In this document: in pieces, positions 7,290 to 16,404 of the stretch
How positions within the stretch are numbered: the first letter of the stretch is position 1
How the letters are laid out: every line of letters starts with the position of its first letter
Assembly (NCBI GenBank): GCA_947494445.1
Contig: CANLVD010000015.1
Location: 1-64,000, forward strand
DNA length: 64,000 nt
DNA from: an uncultured Paracoccaceae bacterium
GTDB taxonomy: Bacteria; Pseudomonadota; Alphaproteobacteria; Rhodobacterales; Rhodobacteraceae
Direction: 5' to 3'
The notes under the pieces: model-generated
The model's database searches: none
What the model saw: only the letters and a program-made list of their open reading frames with translations
Told to the model about the DNA's origin: nothing
Translations under genes and position numbers: made by a program

Positions 7290-10200
7290 GCACCCGTCTC
7301 GCCGCCAAGGGTCAGTTGATCGACCGGTCCAAGCCCATTGCATTCACGTTCAATGGCAATCGTTTCGTGGGGTATCAGGGCGACACACTTGCCTCGGCCC
7401 TGCTCGCGAATGGCCAGACGCTTGTTGGGCGGTCTTTCAAGTATCACCGGCCCAGGGGCATTGTGGCCTCGGGCGCGGAAGAGCCGAATGCGCTGGTCAA
7501 TCTGGGCTCGGGCTCGCGGTTCGAGCCGAACCAACGGGCAACCACGACAGAACTGTTCGAAGGGCTTGAGGCGAAAAGTCAGAACCATTGGCCCAGCCTT
7601 GAGTTCGACTTCGGTGCTATCAATGCCAAGCTCTCACGCTTTCTGCCTGCGGGCTTCTATTACAAGACTTTCATCCACCCGCGCGCGGCCTGGAAGCACA
7701 TCTTTGAGCCGGTGATCCGCCAGTCCGCAGGTCTGGGAGCCGCTCCCAGCAAACCGGATGCGGATCGGTACGAGCATTTCTATGCCTATGTCGATGTCCT
7801 GATCGTAGGCGGCGGTATGGCAGGTCTGACAGCAGCACTTGAGGCAGGCAAAGCCGGTGCCAAGGTTCTGCTGGTGGAGCAAACATCGCAATTCGGTGGT
7901 CGGTCGCTGGTCGATGGCGATGCCATAGATGGCGCGCCGGTGGATGAGTGGATCGCTCAGACACTGAACGCGCTCGAGGCCATGCCCAATGTCACGCTGC
8001 GCAAGCGGATGATGGGCACTGGCGTCTATGACCATGGGTATGCGCTGGCCTATGAGCGTGTCGCGGATCATCTGCCGGGTGCGGATCTTCCGCGCCACCG
8101 CCTCTGGCGCATTCGGGCTAGGCAGATCATCGCGGCAACCGGTGCGGTTGAGCGCCCGCTGGCCTTTGCGGGCAATGACATCCCCGGTGTGATGCTGGCA
8201 GGTGCTGTGCGCGATTACGTGTCCCTTTACGGGGTCAGCCCCGGGGACCGGACAGTGATCGTGACCAACAATGATGATGCTTACCGAACGGCGATTGCGC
8301 TGCGTGAGGCAGGTCTTGATGTGCCGGCCATCATCGATGCCCGCAACATGTCCACAGGTGCTTTAGCCGATCAGGCGCGTGCTCTGGGCATTCGGGTCGA
8401 GGTCGGGCGCGGGGTTGGCAAGGTGCTGGGCGGCAAAGCCGTGACCGGTGTCGCAATCAGCCCGCAGGCCGGTGAAGGGGCGGTGATCGAAACCATCGAA
8501 TGTGAATGCATTGCAATGTCCGGCGGCTGGTCCCCGGTCGTGCATCTCTGGTCCCATTGCGGCGGCAAGCTGACCTGGAACGAGGAGCTTGCCCATTTCC
8601 GCCCGGATCCCGAGCGTCCTCCGACCAGTGCTGACGGCAAGGGGTTTGTCATTTGCGCAGGCTCGGCCTCTGGTGCGCTGCTGTCAGATGAGTGTCTGGC
8701 AGATGCTTTTGACGCCGGGCGCAAGGCTGCCGGAAGCTGCGGGTTTGAACCAGAAGACAGCGTTGCTCCGCAAACGGATGCCATTGCCGAGCAGTTTCTG
8801 GAGCCTGTCTGGATCATGCCGCAGGGCGCCGACATCTCTCTGCGGTCCAAGGCGTTTCTGGACTACCAGAACGACGTCAAGGTCTCGGATGTGCAGCTTG
8901 CCGCACGAGAGGGGTATGAAAGCGTCGAACACACCAAGCGCTACACAACGCTTGGCATGGCCACCGATCAGGGCAAGTTGAGCAACATCAACGGTCTGGC
9001 CATTCTGGCTGATGCGCTGAATGCGCCGATCCCTGCCGTGGGCACCACGACTTTCCGCCCGCCTTATACGCCGATCTCCATGGGTTCGATTGCCGGTGAG
9101 GCACGAGGCGCTTTGTTCAAGCCGACCCGCAAGACCGCGATGGACGGCTGGCATGCTGAAAATGGTGCCCATTGGGAGCCTGTGGGCGATTGGCGCAGAC
9201 CCTATACTTTCCAGCGTGCAGGCGAGAGCATCTCGGCCTCGGTCACGCGTGAAATCCTGAACACGCGCAAGAATGTCGGCCTGCTTGATGCCTCGACCCT
9301 GGGAAAACTACTGGTCAAAGGGCCCGATGCGGCCAAGTTCCTCGACCTGCTTTACACCAACATGATGAGCAGTCTGAAACCCGGACGGTGCCGCTATGGC
9401 CTGATGTGCAACGAGAACGGATTTCTGTTCGACGACGGTGTGGTTGCCCGCATAGATGAGCAGACATTCCTGTGCCACACGACCTCGGGCGGGTCGGACA
9501 ATGTGCATGGCTGGATGGAAGAATGGCTGCAAACCGAATGGTGGGACATGCAGGTCTATGTCGCCAATATGACCGAGCAGTTCGCGCAAGTGGCAGTTGT
9601 CGGCCCCCATGCCCGCAAGGTTCTGGAAAAACTGGGCGGCATGGACGTCTCGAAAGAGGCATTGCCTTTCATGGGCTTTGCCGATGGAGAGTTGGCAGGC
9701 ATTCCGGCGCGGGCCTACAGGATCTCGTTCTCAGGTGAATTGAGCTACGAGATCGCCGTGCCTGCCACGCGCGGGCTGGAGTTCTGGCAGGCCTGTCTGG
9801 CCGCCGGGGCGGAATTTGGCATGCAGCCCTACGGTACAGAAGCCTTGCATGTTATGCGGGCTGAGAAGGGCTTCATCATGATCGGGGACGAGACCGACGG
9901 GACGGTGATCCCGCAGGATCTGAACCTTGGCTGGGCAGTGTCGAAGAAAAAAGAAGACTTCATCGGCAAACGCGCGCAGGAGCGCAGTTATCTGACCGCG
10001 CCCGATCGCAAACAACTGGTTGGCCTGTTGACCGAGGATCCCAAGACCGTGCTGCCAGATGGCGCGCATGCTGTTGAGGGTCCACCACAGGACAATGGGT
10101 TTGCCAGCGCCATCGGTCATGTCACCTCGACCTATTACTCACCTTCGCTGGACCGGTCGATCGCCATGGCGCTGATCAAGGGTGGGTCGGGCCGGATGGG

Positions 10201-10300
10201 CGACACGCTGGAATTTCCGGTCTCCAAAGATGTGACGATCAGGGCCAAAATCGTGGATCCGGTCTTCTTTGACAAGGAAGGGGAGCGTCAGAATGTCTGA
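7286..10300 (+). CDS. soxA: Sarcosine oxidase subunit alpha
   Basis: The alpha subunit (1004 aa) carries noncovalent NAD+ and the tetrahydrofolate site. The order of parts is an N-terminal 2Fe-2S-like/ubiquitin-type fold (YQGDTLASALLANG near 30-45), a pyridine-nucleotide-disulfide fold beginning VLIVGGGMAGLTAALEA near residue 172, and a C-terminal aminomethyltransferase (GcvT-like) half from about residue 615, with a folate-binding GTEALHVMRAEKGF segment. The length is normal for the family. The start at 7286 overlaps the soxD stop by 4 bp, and the soxG start lies inside its last codons. Confidence 0.96.
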   Translation: MSTRLAAKGQLIDRSKPIAFTFNGNRFVGYQGDTLASALLANGQTLVGRSFKYHRPRGIVASGAEEPNALVNLGSGSRFEPNQRATTTELFEGLEAKSQNHWPSLEFDFGAINAKLSRFLPAGFYYKTFIHPRAAWKHIFEPVIRQSAGLGAAPSKPDADRYEHFYAYVDVLIVGGGMAGLTAALEAGKAGAKVLLVEQTSQFGGRSLVDGDAIDGAPVDEWIAQTLNALEAMPNVTLRKRMMGTGVYDHGYALAYERVADHLPGADLPRHRLWRIRARQIIAATGAVERPLAFAGNDIPGVMLAGAVRDYVSLYGVSPGDRTVIVTNNDDAYRTAIALREAGLDVPAIIDARNMSTGALADQARALGIRVEVGRGVGKVLGGKAVTGVAISPQAGEGAVIETIECECIAMSGGWSPVVHLWSHCGGKLTWNEELAHFRPDPERPPTSADGKGFVICAGSASGALLSDECLADAFDAGRKAAGSCGFEPEDSVAPQTDAIAEQFLEPVWIMPQGADISLRSKAFLDYQNDVKVSDVQLAAREGYESVEHTKRYTTLGMATDQGKLSNINGLAILADALNAPIPAVGTTTFRPPYTPISMGSIAGEARGALFKPTRKTAMDGWHAENGAHWEPVGDWRRPYTFQRAGESISASVTREILNTRKNVGLLDASTLGKLLVKGPDAAKFLDLLYTNMMSSLKPGRCRYGLMCNENGFLFDDGVVARIDEQTFLCHTTSGGSDNVHGWMEEWLQTEWWDMQVYVANMTEQFAQVAVVGPHARKVLEKLGGMDVSKEALPFMGFADGELAGIPARAYRISFSGELSYEIAVPATRGLEFWQACLAAGAEFGMQPYGTEALHVMRAEKGFIMIGDETDGTVIPQDLNLGWAVSKKKEDFIGKRAQERSYLTAPDRKQLVGLLTEDPKTVLPDGAHAVEGPPQDNGFASAIGHVTSTYYSPSLDRSIAMALIKGGSGRMGDTLEFPVSKDVTIRAKIVDPVFFDKEGERQNV

Positions 10301-10856
10301 AGCCACAAGCGAAACCGTAGACATCTCTCGTCTGTCCGAACGCGGCATGATCACCGTACGCGGCGATCTGACCTCGGTTGATCTGCAATACCAACTGACT
10401 TCTCTGGCGGGCGTTGACATGCCCTCAGAGCGCGAGGCCAAGGTCGAGGATGGACGCGGACTTGTCTGGATGTCTCCAGATGAGGTCCTGATGGTCCTTC
10501 CGAAGTCTGATGTGGAGGGTGTGCTTGGCACATTTCGCGAAACACTGGGCGCTATTCACCATCTGGCGGTAGATGTCAGCGATGCACGCGCGGTCTTTGA
10601 ACTTAAGGGTCCCAAATGGCGTGAAGTGATCGCCAAGGGCGCACCGGTTGACCTGTCGCCTAAAGCCTTCGCGCTGGGTCAGATGCGCCGCACGCGCCTT
10701 GGGCAGGTGGCTGTGGCCTTCTGGATGACAGAGCCGGATACAGCCGAACTGGTCTGTTTCGCCTCGCTCGCCGAATTTGTTTCCAACTGGCTGAAAATGG
10801 CTGCAAAAGCGGGCAGTTTTCCGGATTACCTCAAGGAATACAAAAACGACGCTTGA
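10293..10856 (+). CDS. soxG: Sarcosine oxidase subunit gamma
   Basis: This 187-residue subunit resembles SoxG, a GcvT-like small subunit that completes the tetramer. It contains the family segments GMITVRGDL and, near the middle, VDVSDARAVFELKG, followed by LGQMRRTRLGQVAV. GGGGAG a few bases upstream of ATG 10293 supports this start over an upstream ATG at 10269. It overlaps the end of soxA by 8 bp. The next operon begins 54 bp downstream. Confidence 0.9.
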   Translation: MSEATSETVDISRLSERGMITVRGDLTSVDLQYQLTSLAGVDMPSEREAKVEDGRGLVWMSPDEVLMVLPKSDVEGVLGTFRETLGAIHHLAVDVSDARAVFELKGPKWREVIAKGAPVDLSPKAFALGQMRRTRLGQVAVAFWMTEPDTAELVCFASLAEFVSNWLKMAAKAGSFPDYLKEYKNDA

Positions 10857-10910
10857 CCTGCGTGGCTGGTCGGAGTGTTCTGCTTGGGTTAGTTAGAACG
10901 GAGACTGGTC

Positions 10911-11663
10911 ATGAAAAAGACCCTATGCGCTGCAGCAATGACGTTTGCCACTCTGGCAGGCGCGGCCTCAGCCGCAGACTTGAAGATCTGTGTCGAAGGG
11001 GCCTACCCACCATTTTCGGAAACCGCGACAGACGGGTCGGTAGTCGGGTTTGACATCGACATTGCCAATGCGCTTTGCGCCGATATGGGCAAGTCCTGCG
11101 AGATGCTCAAGACCGACTGGGATGGCATCATTCCGGCCCTGCTGGAGCGCAAGTGCGACGCCATCATCGCGTCAATGTCCATCACTGAAGAGCGCAAGCA
11201 AGTCATTGACTTCTCGGGGAAATATTACAATACGCCGGGCCGCTTCGTCGGCAAGGACGGCATGTCTGAAGATGATCTGTCTGGCAAGACTGTCGGCGTC
11301 CAGCGTGGCACCATTCATCAGGCGTTCATGGAAGGTGAGTTTCCAGATGTCGAGTTGAAGCTCTATGGCTCTCAGGACGAGGTTTATCTCGATCTGGTTG
11401 CTGGCCGTATCGATGCCTCAATGGCCGATAGCATTGCCCAGCTTGACGGTTTCCTGAACACGGAAGCGGGCGACGGGTTCGGGTTCTTCGGCGGGTCCTA
11501 CTCGATCCCCAAATACCACGGTGATGGGGCCGGGATTGGTGTGAGAAAAGCCGACACGGAATTGCGGGACGCCTTCTCGACCTCGATTTCGAACATCCGG
11601 ACGTCGGGCGAGTATGAAACGATCAACTCTAAATACTTCGCATTTGACATTTATGGCGGCTGA
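10911..11663 (+). CDS. Polar amino-acid ABC transporter substrate-binding protein (family 3)
   Basis: This is an exported periplasmic binding protein (250 aa). Signal peptide residues 1-21 end in ASA. Family signatures follow: LKICVEGAYPPFSE, GFDIDIANALC, CDAIIASMSITEERK with DFSGKYYNTPGRFV. Members bind lysine, arginine, ornithine, histidine or opines. Its place directly behind soxBDAG suggests a methylated or basic amino compound, but the substrate cannot be told from sequence. Two permease genes follow; a stem-loop separates it from the first. No ATPase gene is nearby. Confidence 0.9.
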   Translation: MKKTLCAAAMTFATLAGAASAADLKICVEGAYPPFSETATDGSVVGFDIDIANALCADMGKSCEMLKTDWDGIIPALLERKCDAIIASMSITEERKQVIDFSGKYYNTPGRFVGKDGMSEDDLSGKTVGVQRGTIHQAFMEGEFPDVELKLYGSQDEVYLDLVAGRIDASMADSIAQLDGFLNTEAGDGFGFFGGSYSIPKYHGDGAGIGVRKADTELRDAFSTSISNIRTSGEYETINSKYFAFDIYGG

Positions 11664-11673
11664 CGCCGTCTTG

Positions 11674-11699
11674 CCCGCATCTGTGACATCAGGTGCGGG
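11674..11699 (+). promoter_or_regulatory. Intercistronic stem-loop after binding-protein gene
   Basis: CCCGCATCTG (11674-11683) pairs with CAGGTGCGGG (11690-11699) with one G-U pair and a 6-nt loop. No T run follows, so it is more likely an RNA-stabilising or attenuating hairpin than a full terminator. It would raise binding protein over permease. Confidence 0.55.
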
Positions 11700-11707
11700 T
11701 TCCCTAA

Positions 11708-12394
11708 ATGGCTGACCTGATTTCATATATGCCGCTTTTGATGCGCGGCATGGTGACAACAATCCTGCTTGCGATACTGGGTCTCGCTCTGGCGACGGTC
11801 TTTGGTGGTCTTGGCGCAGCGGGAAAGCTCAGCGGTGGTCGCATCGCAAAGCGGGTTGTCTGGCTTTACACCAGCATCGTGCGCGGCATCCCTGACATCG
11901 TGATGCTGCTCTTGCTTTATTTCGGAGGGCAGCGGCTGATCAATGACATCGGCGGTATGCTAGGCTGGGACTATGTGGAATTGTCCAAGTTTCTGTCAGG
12001 TGTGCTGACCATTGGTTTCATCTACGGTGCCTACCTGACCGAAACGTTTCGCGGGGCTTATCTGACCATCCCGCGCGGTCAGGTCGAGGCAGCTCAGGCG
12101 CTTGGCCTGCGGCCGTTTACAACATTGATCAAAGTCTCCATCCCGCAACTAGTTCGCTTTGCGCTGCCTGGCTACGCCAATGTCTGGCAAGTGCTGGTTA
12201 AGTCTACAGCCGTCGTCTCGATCATCGGGCTTCAGGATCTGGTGGGGCTTGCCAATGACGCAGGCAAGACTGTTCGCCAGCCATTTGTGTTCTTTTCCTT
12301 CGTGCTGTTGGCCTATCTGTGCATCACTTTTGTCTCGACCACATTGTTTGACTGGTTGGAGCGGCGCACGGCGCTGAAGACCCATGAATCCTGA
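11708..12394 (+). CDS. Amino-acid ABC transporter permease (HisQ type)
   Basis: This inner-membrane permease (228 aa) has about five hydrophobic spans and the HisMQ-type ABC-coupling motif region SVRGIPDIVMLLLLYFG-like, seen here as VRGIPDIVML near residue 59, followed by EAAQALGL (the EAA loop that contacts the ATPase) near residue 128. It pairs with the next gene, overlapping it by 11 bp. The expected ATP-binding partner is missing from this operon, so it probably uses an ATPase encoded elsewhere. Confidence 0.9.
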   Translation: MADLISYMPLLMRGMVTTILLAILGLALATVFGGLGAAGKLSGGRIAKRVVWLYTSIVRGIPDIVMLLLLYFGGQRLINDIGGMLGWDYVELSKFLSGVLTIGFIYGAYLTETFRGAYLTIPRGQVEAAQALGLRPFTTLIKVSIPQLVRFALPGYANVWQVLVKSTAVVSIIGLQDLVGLANDAGKTVRQPFVFFSFVLLAYLCITFVSTTLFDWLERRTALKTHES

Positions 12395-13073
12395 TCTGGT
12401 CCTGCAAAACTGGCAGTTGTTTGCAAGCGGTGTCTGGATGACTCTGCAGCTTACCTTCCTGTCGCTGCTCATCGGATTCCTGATTGCACTGCCCTTCGGC
12501 ATCATGCGGGCAAGGCGGGTGAAATACATCTCGCCGCTGATCAACGGCTATGTCTATCTGTTCCGCGGCACGCCGCTTCTGGTTCAGCTCTATCTGATCT
12601 ACTACGGCTTCAGCCAGTTTGAGGCCGTCCGGGAAAGTATACTCTGGCCGATCCTGCGCGAGGCATGGTGGTGCGCGCTGATCACTTTCGCCCTGAATTC
12701 CGGGGCATACGCGACCGAAATAATTCGCGGGGCGATTTCGACCACTCCAAAAGGAGAAACCGAGGCCGCAACCGCCCTTGGCATGTCGCCCTTTCAGGTC
12801 ACCTCGTTGGTTCTGGTTCCTTCGGCCCTGCGCCGGGCCTTGCCGCAATACGGCAATGAAGTGGTCTTCATGTTGCATGGCTCTGCCGTGGCCAGCATCA
12901 TCACCATTCAGGATATTCTGGGGGCCGGGCGCACGCTGAACGCCAAATTCTATGTCGCCTATGAAGGCTTCATTACAGCCGCGCTACTTTACATGGCGAT
13001 CACCTTCTGTCTGGTGGGCATTTTCCGCCAACTGGAGAAACGCTTCCTCAAACACCTTGATTTAAAGCGTTAA
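12384..13073 (+). CDS. Amino-acid ABC transporter permease (HisM type)
   Basis: This is the second permease (229 aa) of the heterodimeric membrane channel. It shows LFRGTPLLVQLYLIYYG near residue 54, NSGAYATEIIRGAI in the middle, and the EAA loop GETEAATALGMSPFQ. About five transmembrane spans are visible. Translation probably couples to the preceding gene, whose last 11 bp it overlaps. A hairpin 10 bp after the stop appears to end the operon; no ATPase follows. Confidence 0.9.
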   Translation: MNPDLVLQNWQLFASGVWMTLQLTFLSLLIGFLIALPFGIMRARRVKYISPLINGYVYLFRGTPLLVQLYLIYYGFSQFEAVRESILWPILREAWWCALITFALNSGAYATEIIRGAISTTPKGETEAATALGMSPFQVTSLVLVPSALRRALPQYGNEVVFMLHGSAVASIITIQDILGAGRTLNAKFYVAYEGFITAALLYMAITFCLVGIFRQLEKRFLKHLDLKR

Positions 13074-13083
13074 CGGCCAAGCC

Positions 13084-13108
13084 ATGCGTCAGGCGCATAT
13101 CGGTTTTT
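13084..13108 (+). terminator. Weak intrinsic terminator after ABC permeases
   Basis: ATGCG (13084-13088) pairs with CGCAT (13094-13098) around TCAGG, and a run of five T lies at 13104-13108. The stem is short, so the call is tentative. Confidence 0.35.
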
Positions 13109-13197
13109 CGGTATTGTGCGCTGCAATAATTTCCTCACTGCCTATGTTGTCAGTCAAGCGATGAGCGTAACCGACACACCAGTGAGAAAGAAATCCG

Positions 13198-13368
13198 ATG
13201 ACCGAGAAGACATCCTTCCCATCCTATATCGAAGTCCTCAGCTATGAGGAAAAAGCCAACGCTTTGCGCGCCGAAGCCATCCGCAATGGGTTCTCGACAT
13301 TTGTTGCGATGATCGCAGGCCTTCCAGCCGCCATCGCCAATGCCCTGCGCCCGACCGCGCACGGCTGA
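13198..13368 (+). CDS. Small protein, 56 aa, Rhodobacterales type
   Basis: The 56-residue frame begins MTEKTSFPSYIEVLSYEEKA, then LRAEAIRNGF and a hydrophobic stretch, STFVAMIAGLPAAIANALRP. GAGAAAG lies 7 nt before the ATG. The LRAEAIRNG-like segment resembles small conserved Rhodobacterales proteins (the RSP_7527 type), but I hold that assignment loosely. The amphipathic C-terminal half could touch a membrane. It stands alone before the RNA methyltransferase gene. Confidence 0.55.
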   Translation: MTEKTSFPSYIEVLSYEEKANALRAEAIRNGFSTFVAMIAGLPAAIANALRPTAHG

Positions 13369-13449
13369 TAGATTACCTGTCCTCCCAGACAGTGGCCCAT
13401 CATTGCGATCGGCCCTTTTTATTTGCGGCCAGAGGCGTTAGGGGCAGGC

Positions 13450-14637
13450 ATGGATATGCCAGTGATCAGACTTCGCCCCAAGGGCCCCTCGCAAGCGCTG
13501 CGCTTTGGCGCGCCCTGGGCCTATACCGATACGCTTGTGATGGACCGGCGGACCCGCAACATCCCGCCAGGCACAATTGTCCGGCTTGAGGATGAGAATC
13601 GCGCCCATATCGGCACGGGCGGGTTCAATGCGGCATCCAAGATCGGGTTTCGCATGCTCGACCGTCTGGACGGTGTCCAGATCAATGCCGATTGGCTGAA
13701 AGCACGGATCGAGACAGCGCTGAGTCTGCGGACACGCCTTTATGCTGAGCCCTTCTACCGTCTGATCCATGCCGAAGCTGACGGGATGCCCGGTGTCGTG
13801 GTCGACCGTTTTGGCGATGCGGCCGTGATCCAGCCCAATGCTGCCTGGGCCGATCTTCTGCTACCCCAGATTGCCGATGTGCTGGCTTCTGTCACCGGCG
13901 TCACCACGATCTACAAGAACGCATCGGGCCGGTCGCGGGCGCTTGAAGGGCTGGATGACGAGAGTCTGTTTCTGGCGGGCAGTCTGGATGGGCCTGTAGA
14001 CGTGCCGATGAACGGGGCGATCTACAAGGCTGATATCACCGGTGGGCAGAAAACCGGCCTGTTCTTTGATCAACGCCCCAACCATGCCTTTGCCGCACAG
14101 CTGGCCAAGGGCCAAGACATTCTGGATATGTTCAGCCATGTGGGTGGCTTTTCTCTGGCGGCACTGGCCGCTGGCGCCGCGTCTGCCCATGCGGTTGATG
14201 CATCCGAACCTGCGCTTGAGCTTGCGCGTGCAGGTGCCGCAGCCAGTGGATTTGCGAAGCAATTCACGACGCAGTCAGGTGACGCCTTCGCAGCCCTTGA
14301 CGGGTTTGAGAAAGAAGCTCGACAGTTTGGCATTGTGGTCTGTGACCCGCCAGCCTTTGCGCCCGCAAAGCCAGCTTTGGAGGCGGGTTTGCGGGCCTAC
14401 GAGCGTGTGGCGCGGCGCGCTGCACCGCTGGTGTCTCAGGGCGGGTATCTTGTGCTGTGCTCCTGCTCCCATGCAGCCGATCTTGCCAAGTTCCGTGAAG
14501 TGTCCCTGCGCGGGGTCAGCAAGGCCGGACGCCGGGCGCAGATCCTGCACACTGGCGCTGCCGGTCCTGATCATCCGACCCATCCCTATCTGGCCGAAAG
14601 CAGTTACCTCAAGGCGCTGTTCCTGCGGCTGAATTGA
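13450..14637 (+). CDS. Class I SAM-dependent rRNA methyltransferase, RlmI-like
   Basis: The 395-residue protein has the RlmI architecture: an N-terminal PUA-like part (residues 1-70), a central linker ending in YKADITGGQKTGLFFDQRPN, and a Rossmann methyltransferase domain with DMFSHVGGFSLAALAAGA (SAM motif I) and VVCDPPAFAP. The C-terminal CSCSHA segment holds the cysteine expected of m5C methyltransferases. RlmI methylates C1962 of 23S rRNA in E. coli; the target here is inferred. I chose ATG 13450, which follows AGGGGCAGGC; ATG 13456 is also possible. The PIN gene starts 1 bp after its stop. Confidence 0.88.
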   Translation: MDMPVIRLRPKGPSQALRFGAPWAYTDTLVMDRRTRNIPPGTIVRLEDENRAHIGTGGFNAASKIGFRMLDRLDGVQINADWLKARIETALSLRTRLYAEPFYRLIHAEADGMPGVVVDRFGDAAVIQPNAAWADLLLPQIADVLASVTGVTTIYKNASGRSRALEGLDDESLFLAGSLDGPVDVPMNGAIYKADITGGQKTGLFFDQRPNHAFAAQLAKGQDILDMFSHVGGFSLAALAAGAASAHAVDASEPALELARAGAAASGFAKQFTTQSGDAFAALDGFEKEARQFGIVVCDPPAFAPAKPALEAGLRAYERVARRAAPLVSQGGYLVLCSCSHAADLAKFREVSLRGVSKAGRRAQILHTGAAGPDHPTHPYLAESSYLKALFLRLN

Positions 14638-14638
14638 C

Positions 14639-15175
14639 ATGAAGCTGGTTCTGGACGCCTGCGTTCTGTTCCCCACCATCATGCGAGAGATGTTGCTCGG
14701 GGCGGCTGAGAACGGGCTGTTTCAACCGCTCTGGTCCGAGCGGATCCTTGAAGAATGGGCACGCGCCACCAAACGTTTGGGGCCTGAGGCTGAACCGATC
14801 GCGAGGGTCGAAATTGCGTTGATGAAAGCACGCTGGCCCGATGCTCTTGTGCCAGTCGCACCCGATCTGGAAGCCACGCTCAGCCTGCCGGACGAGGATG
14901 ACCGGCATGTGCTGGCCTCTGCAATCACAGGTCAGGCAGAGGCTATCGTTACCAAAAACCTGTCAGATTTCCCGACCCGAACACTGGCACAGCACAGCAT
15001 CTTGCGGCGTGATCCCGACGGGCTGTTGCTGGAGGCCTTTCAGGCCGGAGCGAGCGATATTACTGGCGTGGCGGACAAGATGGCCGCACGGGCTGTGGCA
15101 GCTGGCGGGCAGGGTGACATTGCGCGTTTGCTCAAACGTTCGGGCCTGCCGCGCTTGGCCAAGCAGTTTCGTTAG
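14639..15175 (+). CDS. PIN-domain protein, RSP_2648-like
   Basis: The 178-residue protein has a PIN-type ribonuclease fold. Conserved acids are visible: Asp7 in LVLDACVLF, Glu39/40 in RILEEWARA, Asp in DEDDRHVLASA near 88, and Asp in TKNLSDFP near 107. The C-terminal ~60 residues form a helical extension absent from short VapC toxins. No antitoxin gene is next to it. Instead it is coupled to the rRNA methyltransferase gene (1-bp gap), so a role in rRNA or tRNA processing is as likely as toxicity. The 3' end overlaps the convergent M48 peptidase gene by 4 bp. Confidence 0.82.
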   Translation: MKLVLDACVLFPTIMREMLLGAAENGLFQPLWSERILEEWARATKRLGPEAEPIARVEIALMKARWPDALVPVAPDLEATLSLPDEDDRHVLASAITGQAEAIVTKNLSDFPTRTLAQHSILRRDPDGLLLEAFQAGASDITGVADKMAARAVAAGGQGDIARLLKRSGLPRLAKQFR

Positions 15176-15858
15176 GTCTCAGCCTCGATCCATTTGCGCT
15201 CAAGGGTCTGGATCGCTTTGATCCGCTCCTCGGTCTTGGGGTGGCTCATCATCCAGGCCAGTTGACCGCCACCGCCCGTCATACCGTCAAGCTTTTCAAA
15301 AAGCCTGATCTGCGGGCCCACGCCAAACCCTGCGCGGGTCATCAGGGCTGCCGCATAGGCATCCGCCTCATATTCATCCTGACGCGACAGGCGGGCTGCC
15401 AACAGGCTTGTGATGAAGCCTGCCAGATAGACGCCAACAAAGGGAATGAAGCGCCCCAGAATGGTCGACAGCACCATACGGATCGCGTTCTGGCCGGAGA
15501 AGTCGATCATGCGGCGCTTGGAATGGCCTAGGGCCACATGGCCCAACTCGTGCGCGATGACCGAGGCCAGCTCTTCGGCGGAAACTTCGCCTGCACGATA
15601 CTTGTTGAAAAATCCGCGGGTTATGAAAATGCGCCCATCTGGAGCCGCCAGTCCGTTGACCGGGTCAATTTCGTAGATGTGCACTTTCAGGCGCTTGAGG
15701 TCCAACTGCTCGGCCATCTTGCCTGTCAGTTTCAGCAAGACCGGATCGGCAAGTTCGGTTGAGCGGGCATCAAGCTCCCGCCCGGTGCGCCAGGCCGAAA
15801 AGCGGTACATGATGTAGCCCATCACAATGGTGAGCAGGATCGGGGTCAATTTCAGCAT
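15172..15858 (-). CDS. M48 family zinc metallopeptidase
   Basis: This protein (228 aa) has an N-terminal membrane helix (LTPILLTIVMGYIMYRF), the zinc site HELGH (HExxH) and the third ligand in DEYEADAYA. A second hydrophobic segment follows the HExxH motif (FIPFVGVYLAGFITSLLA). The layout is like HtpX and other M48B peptidases, which clear damaged membrane proteins. I chose ATG 15858, directly before the helix. It follows the DUF6653-like gene by 1 bp on the same strand. Confidence 0.9.
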   Translation of the reverse strand: MLKLTPILLTIVMGYIMYRFSAWRTGRELDARSTELADPVLLKLTGKMAEQLDLKRLKVHIYEIDPVNGLAAPDGRIFITRGFFNKYRAGEVSAEELASVIAHELGHVALGHSKRRMIDFSGQNAIRMVLSTILGRFIPFVGVYLAGFITSLLAARLSRQDEYEADAYAAALMTRAGFGVGPQIRLFEKLDGMTGGGGQLAWMMSHPKTEERIKAIQTLERKWIEAET

Positions 15859-15859
15859 G

Positions 15860-16366
15860 TCAGCGCATCCAGGCCTGATACATCGGGTGGTGGGGTCGCA
15901 TGTCGTCAAACAGCCAGACCATGCGGTCGATAAACCACAGTTTGCCGCCGACCACCATCACCAGCCCCAGAAGTGTGGGCCAGATGGACAATGTCCATAG
16001 ACCATAGATGAGCGGGATGAGACCAAGCGCGGTGAATCCGTTCAGAACCCGCGCGGCCATCTTGTGATGGCCGGGGATCGGAAGACGCGCATCGTTGAGC
16101 CAGACCCGCTCTCCCATCACTCCCTTGGAGGCCCAGTTGTCGGTGCTGGTGGGTGGCCCGAAGGCACGCGGGTTGATCCATGTCCAGAACATCAGGGCTG
16201 CTATGGGGAAAAGGCAAAACCACCCAAGCCAGACACGCGCCCAGATTGCCAAGGCCAAAAGCGGCAAAACCGGCACACGTGTCCAGACGCTCAACGGATT
16301 GGCGTGGCTCTGCCAGACAGCGTCATCCATGCCATGCAGGCGGGCGAGGGTCGAGGTTTGGTCCAT
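15860..16366 (-). CDS. Membrane protein, DUF6653-like
   Basis: The 168-residue protein has four probable membrane helices in two pairs, near 30-70 and 110-145. Its opening MDDAVWQSHANPLSVWTR and the WTWINPRAFGPP segment resemble the DUF6653 family as I recall it; I have not confirmed the assignment. Met13 (16330) is an alternative start. It is followed at 1 bp by the M48 peptidase gene, so the two are probably made together. Function is unknown. Confidence 0.7.
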   Translation of the reverse strand: MDQTSTLARLHGMDDAVWQSHANPLSVWTRVPVLPLLALAIWARVWLGWFCLFPIAALMFWTWINPRAFGPPTSTDNWASKGVMGERVWLNDARLPIPGHHKMAARVLNGFTALGLIPLIYGLWTLSIWPTLLGLVMVVGGKLWFIDRMVWLFDDMRPHHPMYQAWMR

Positions 16367-16404
16367 GAAGAGTATTTGGGGCGTTCAAGCCACCCCGACA
16401 AGGC

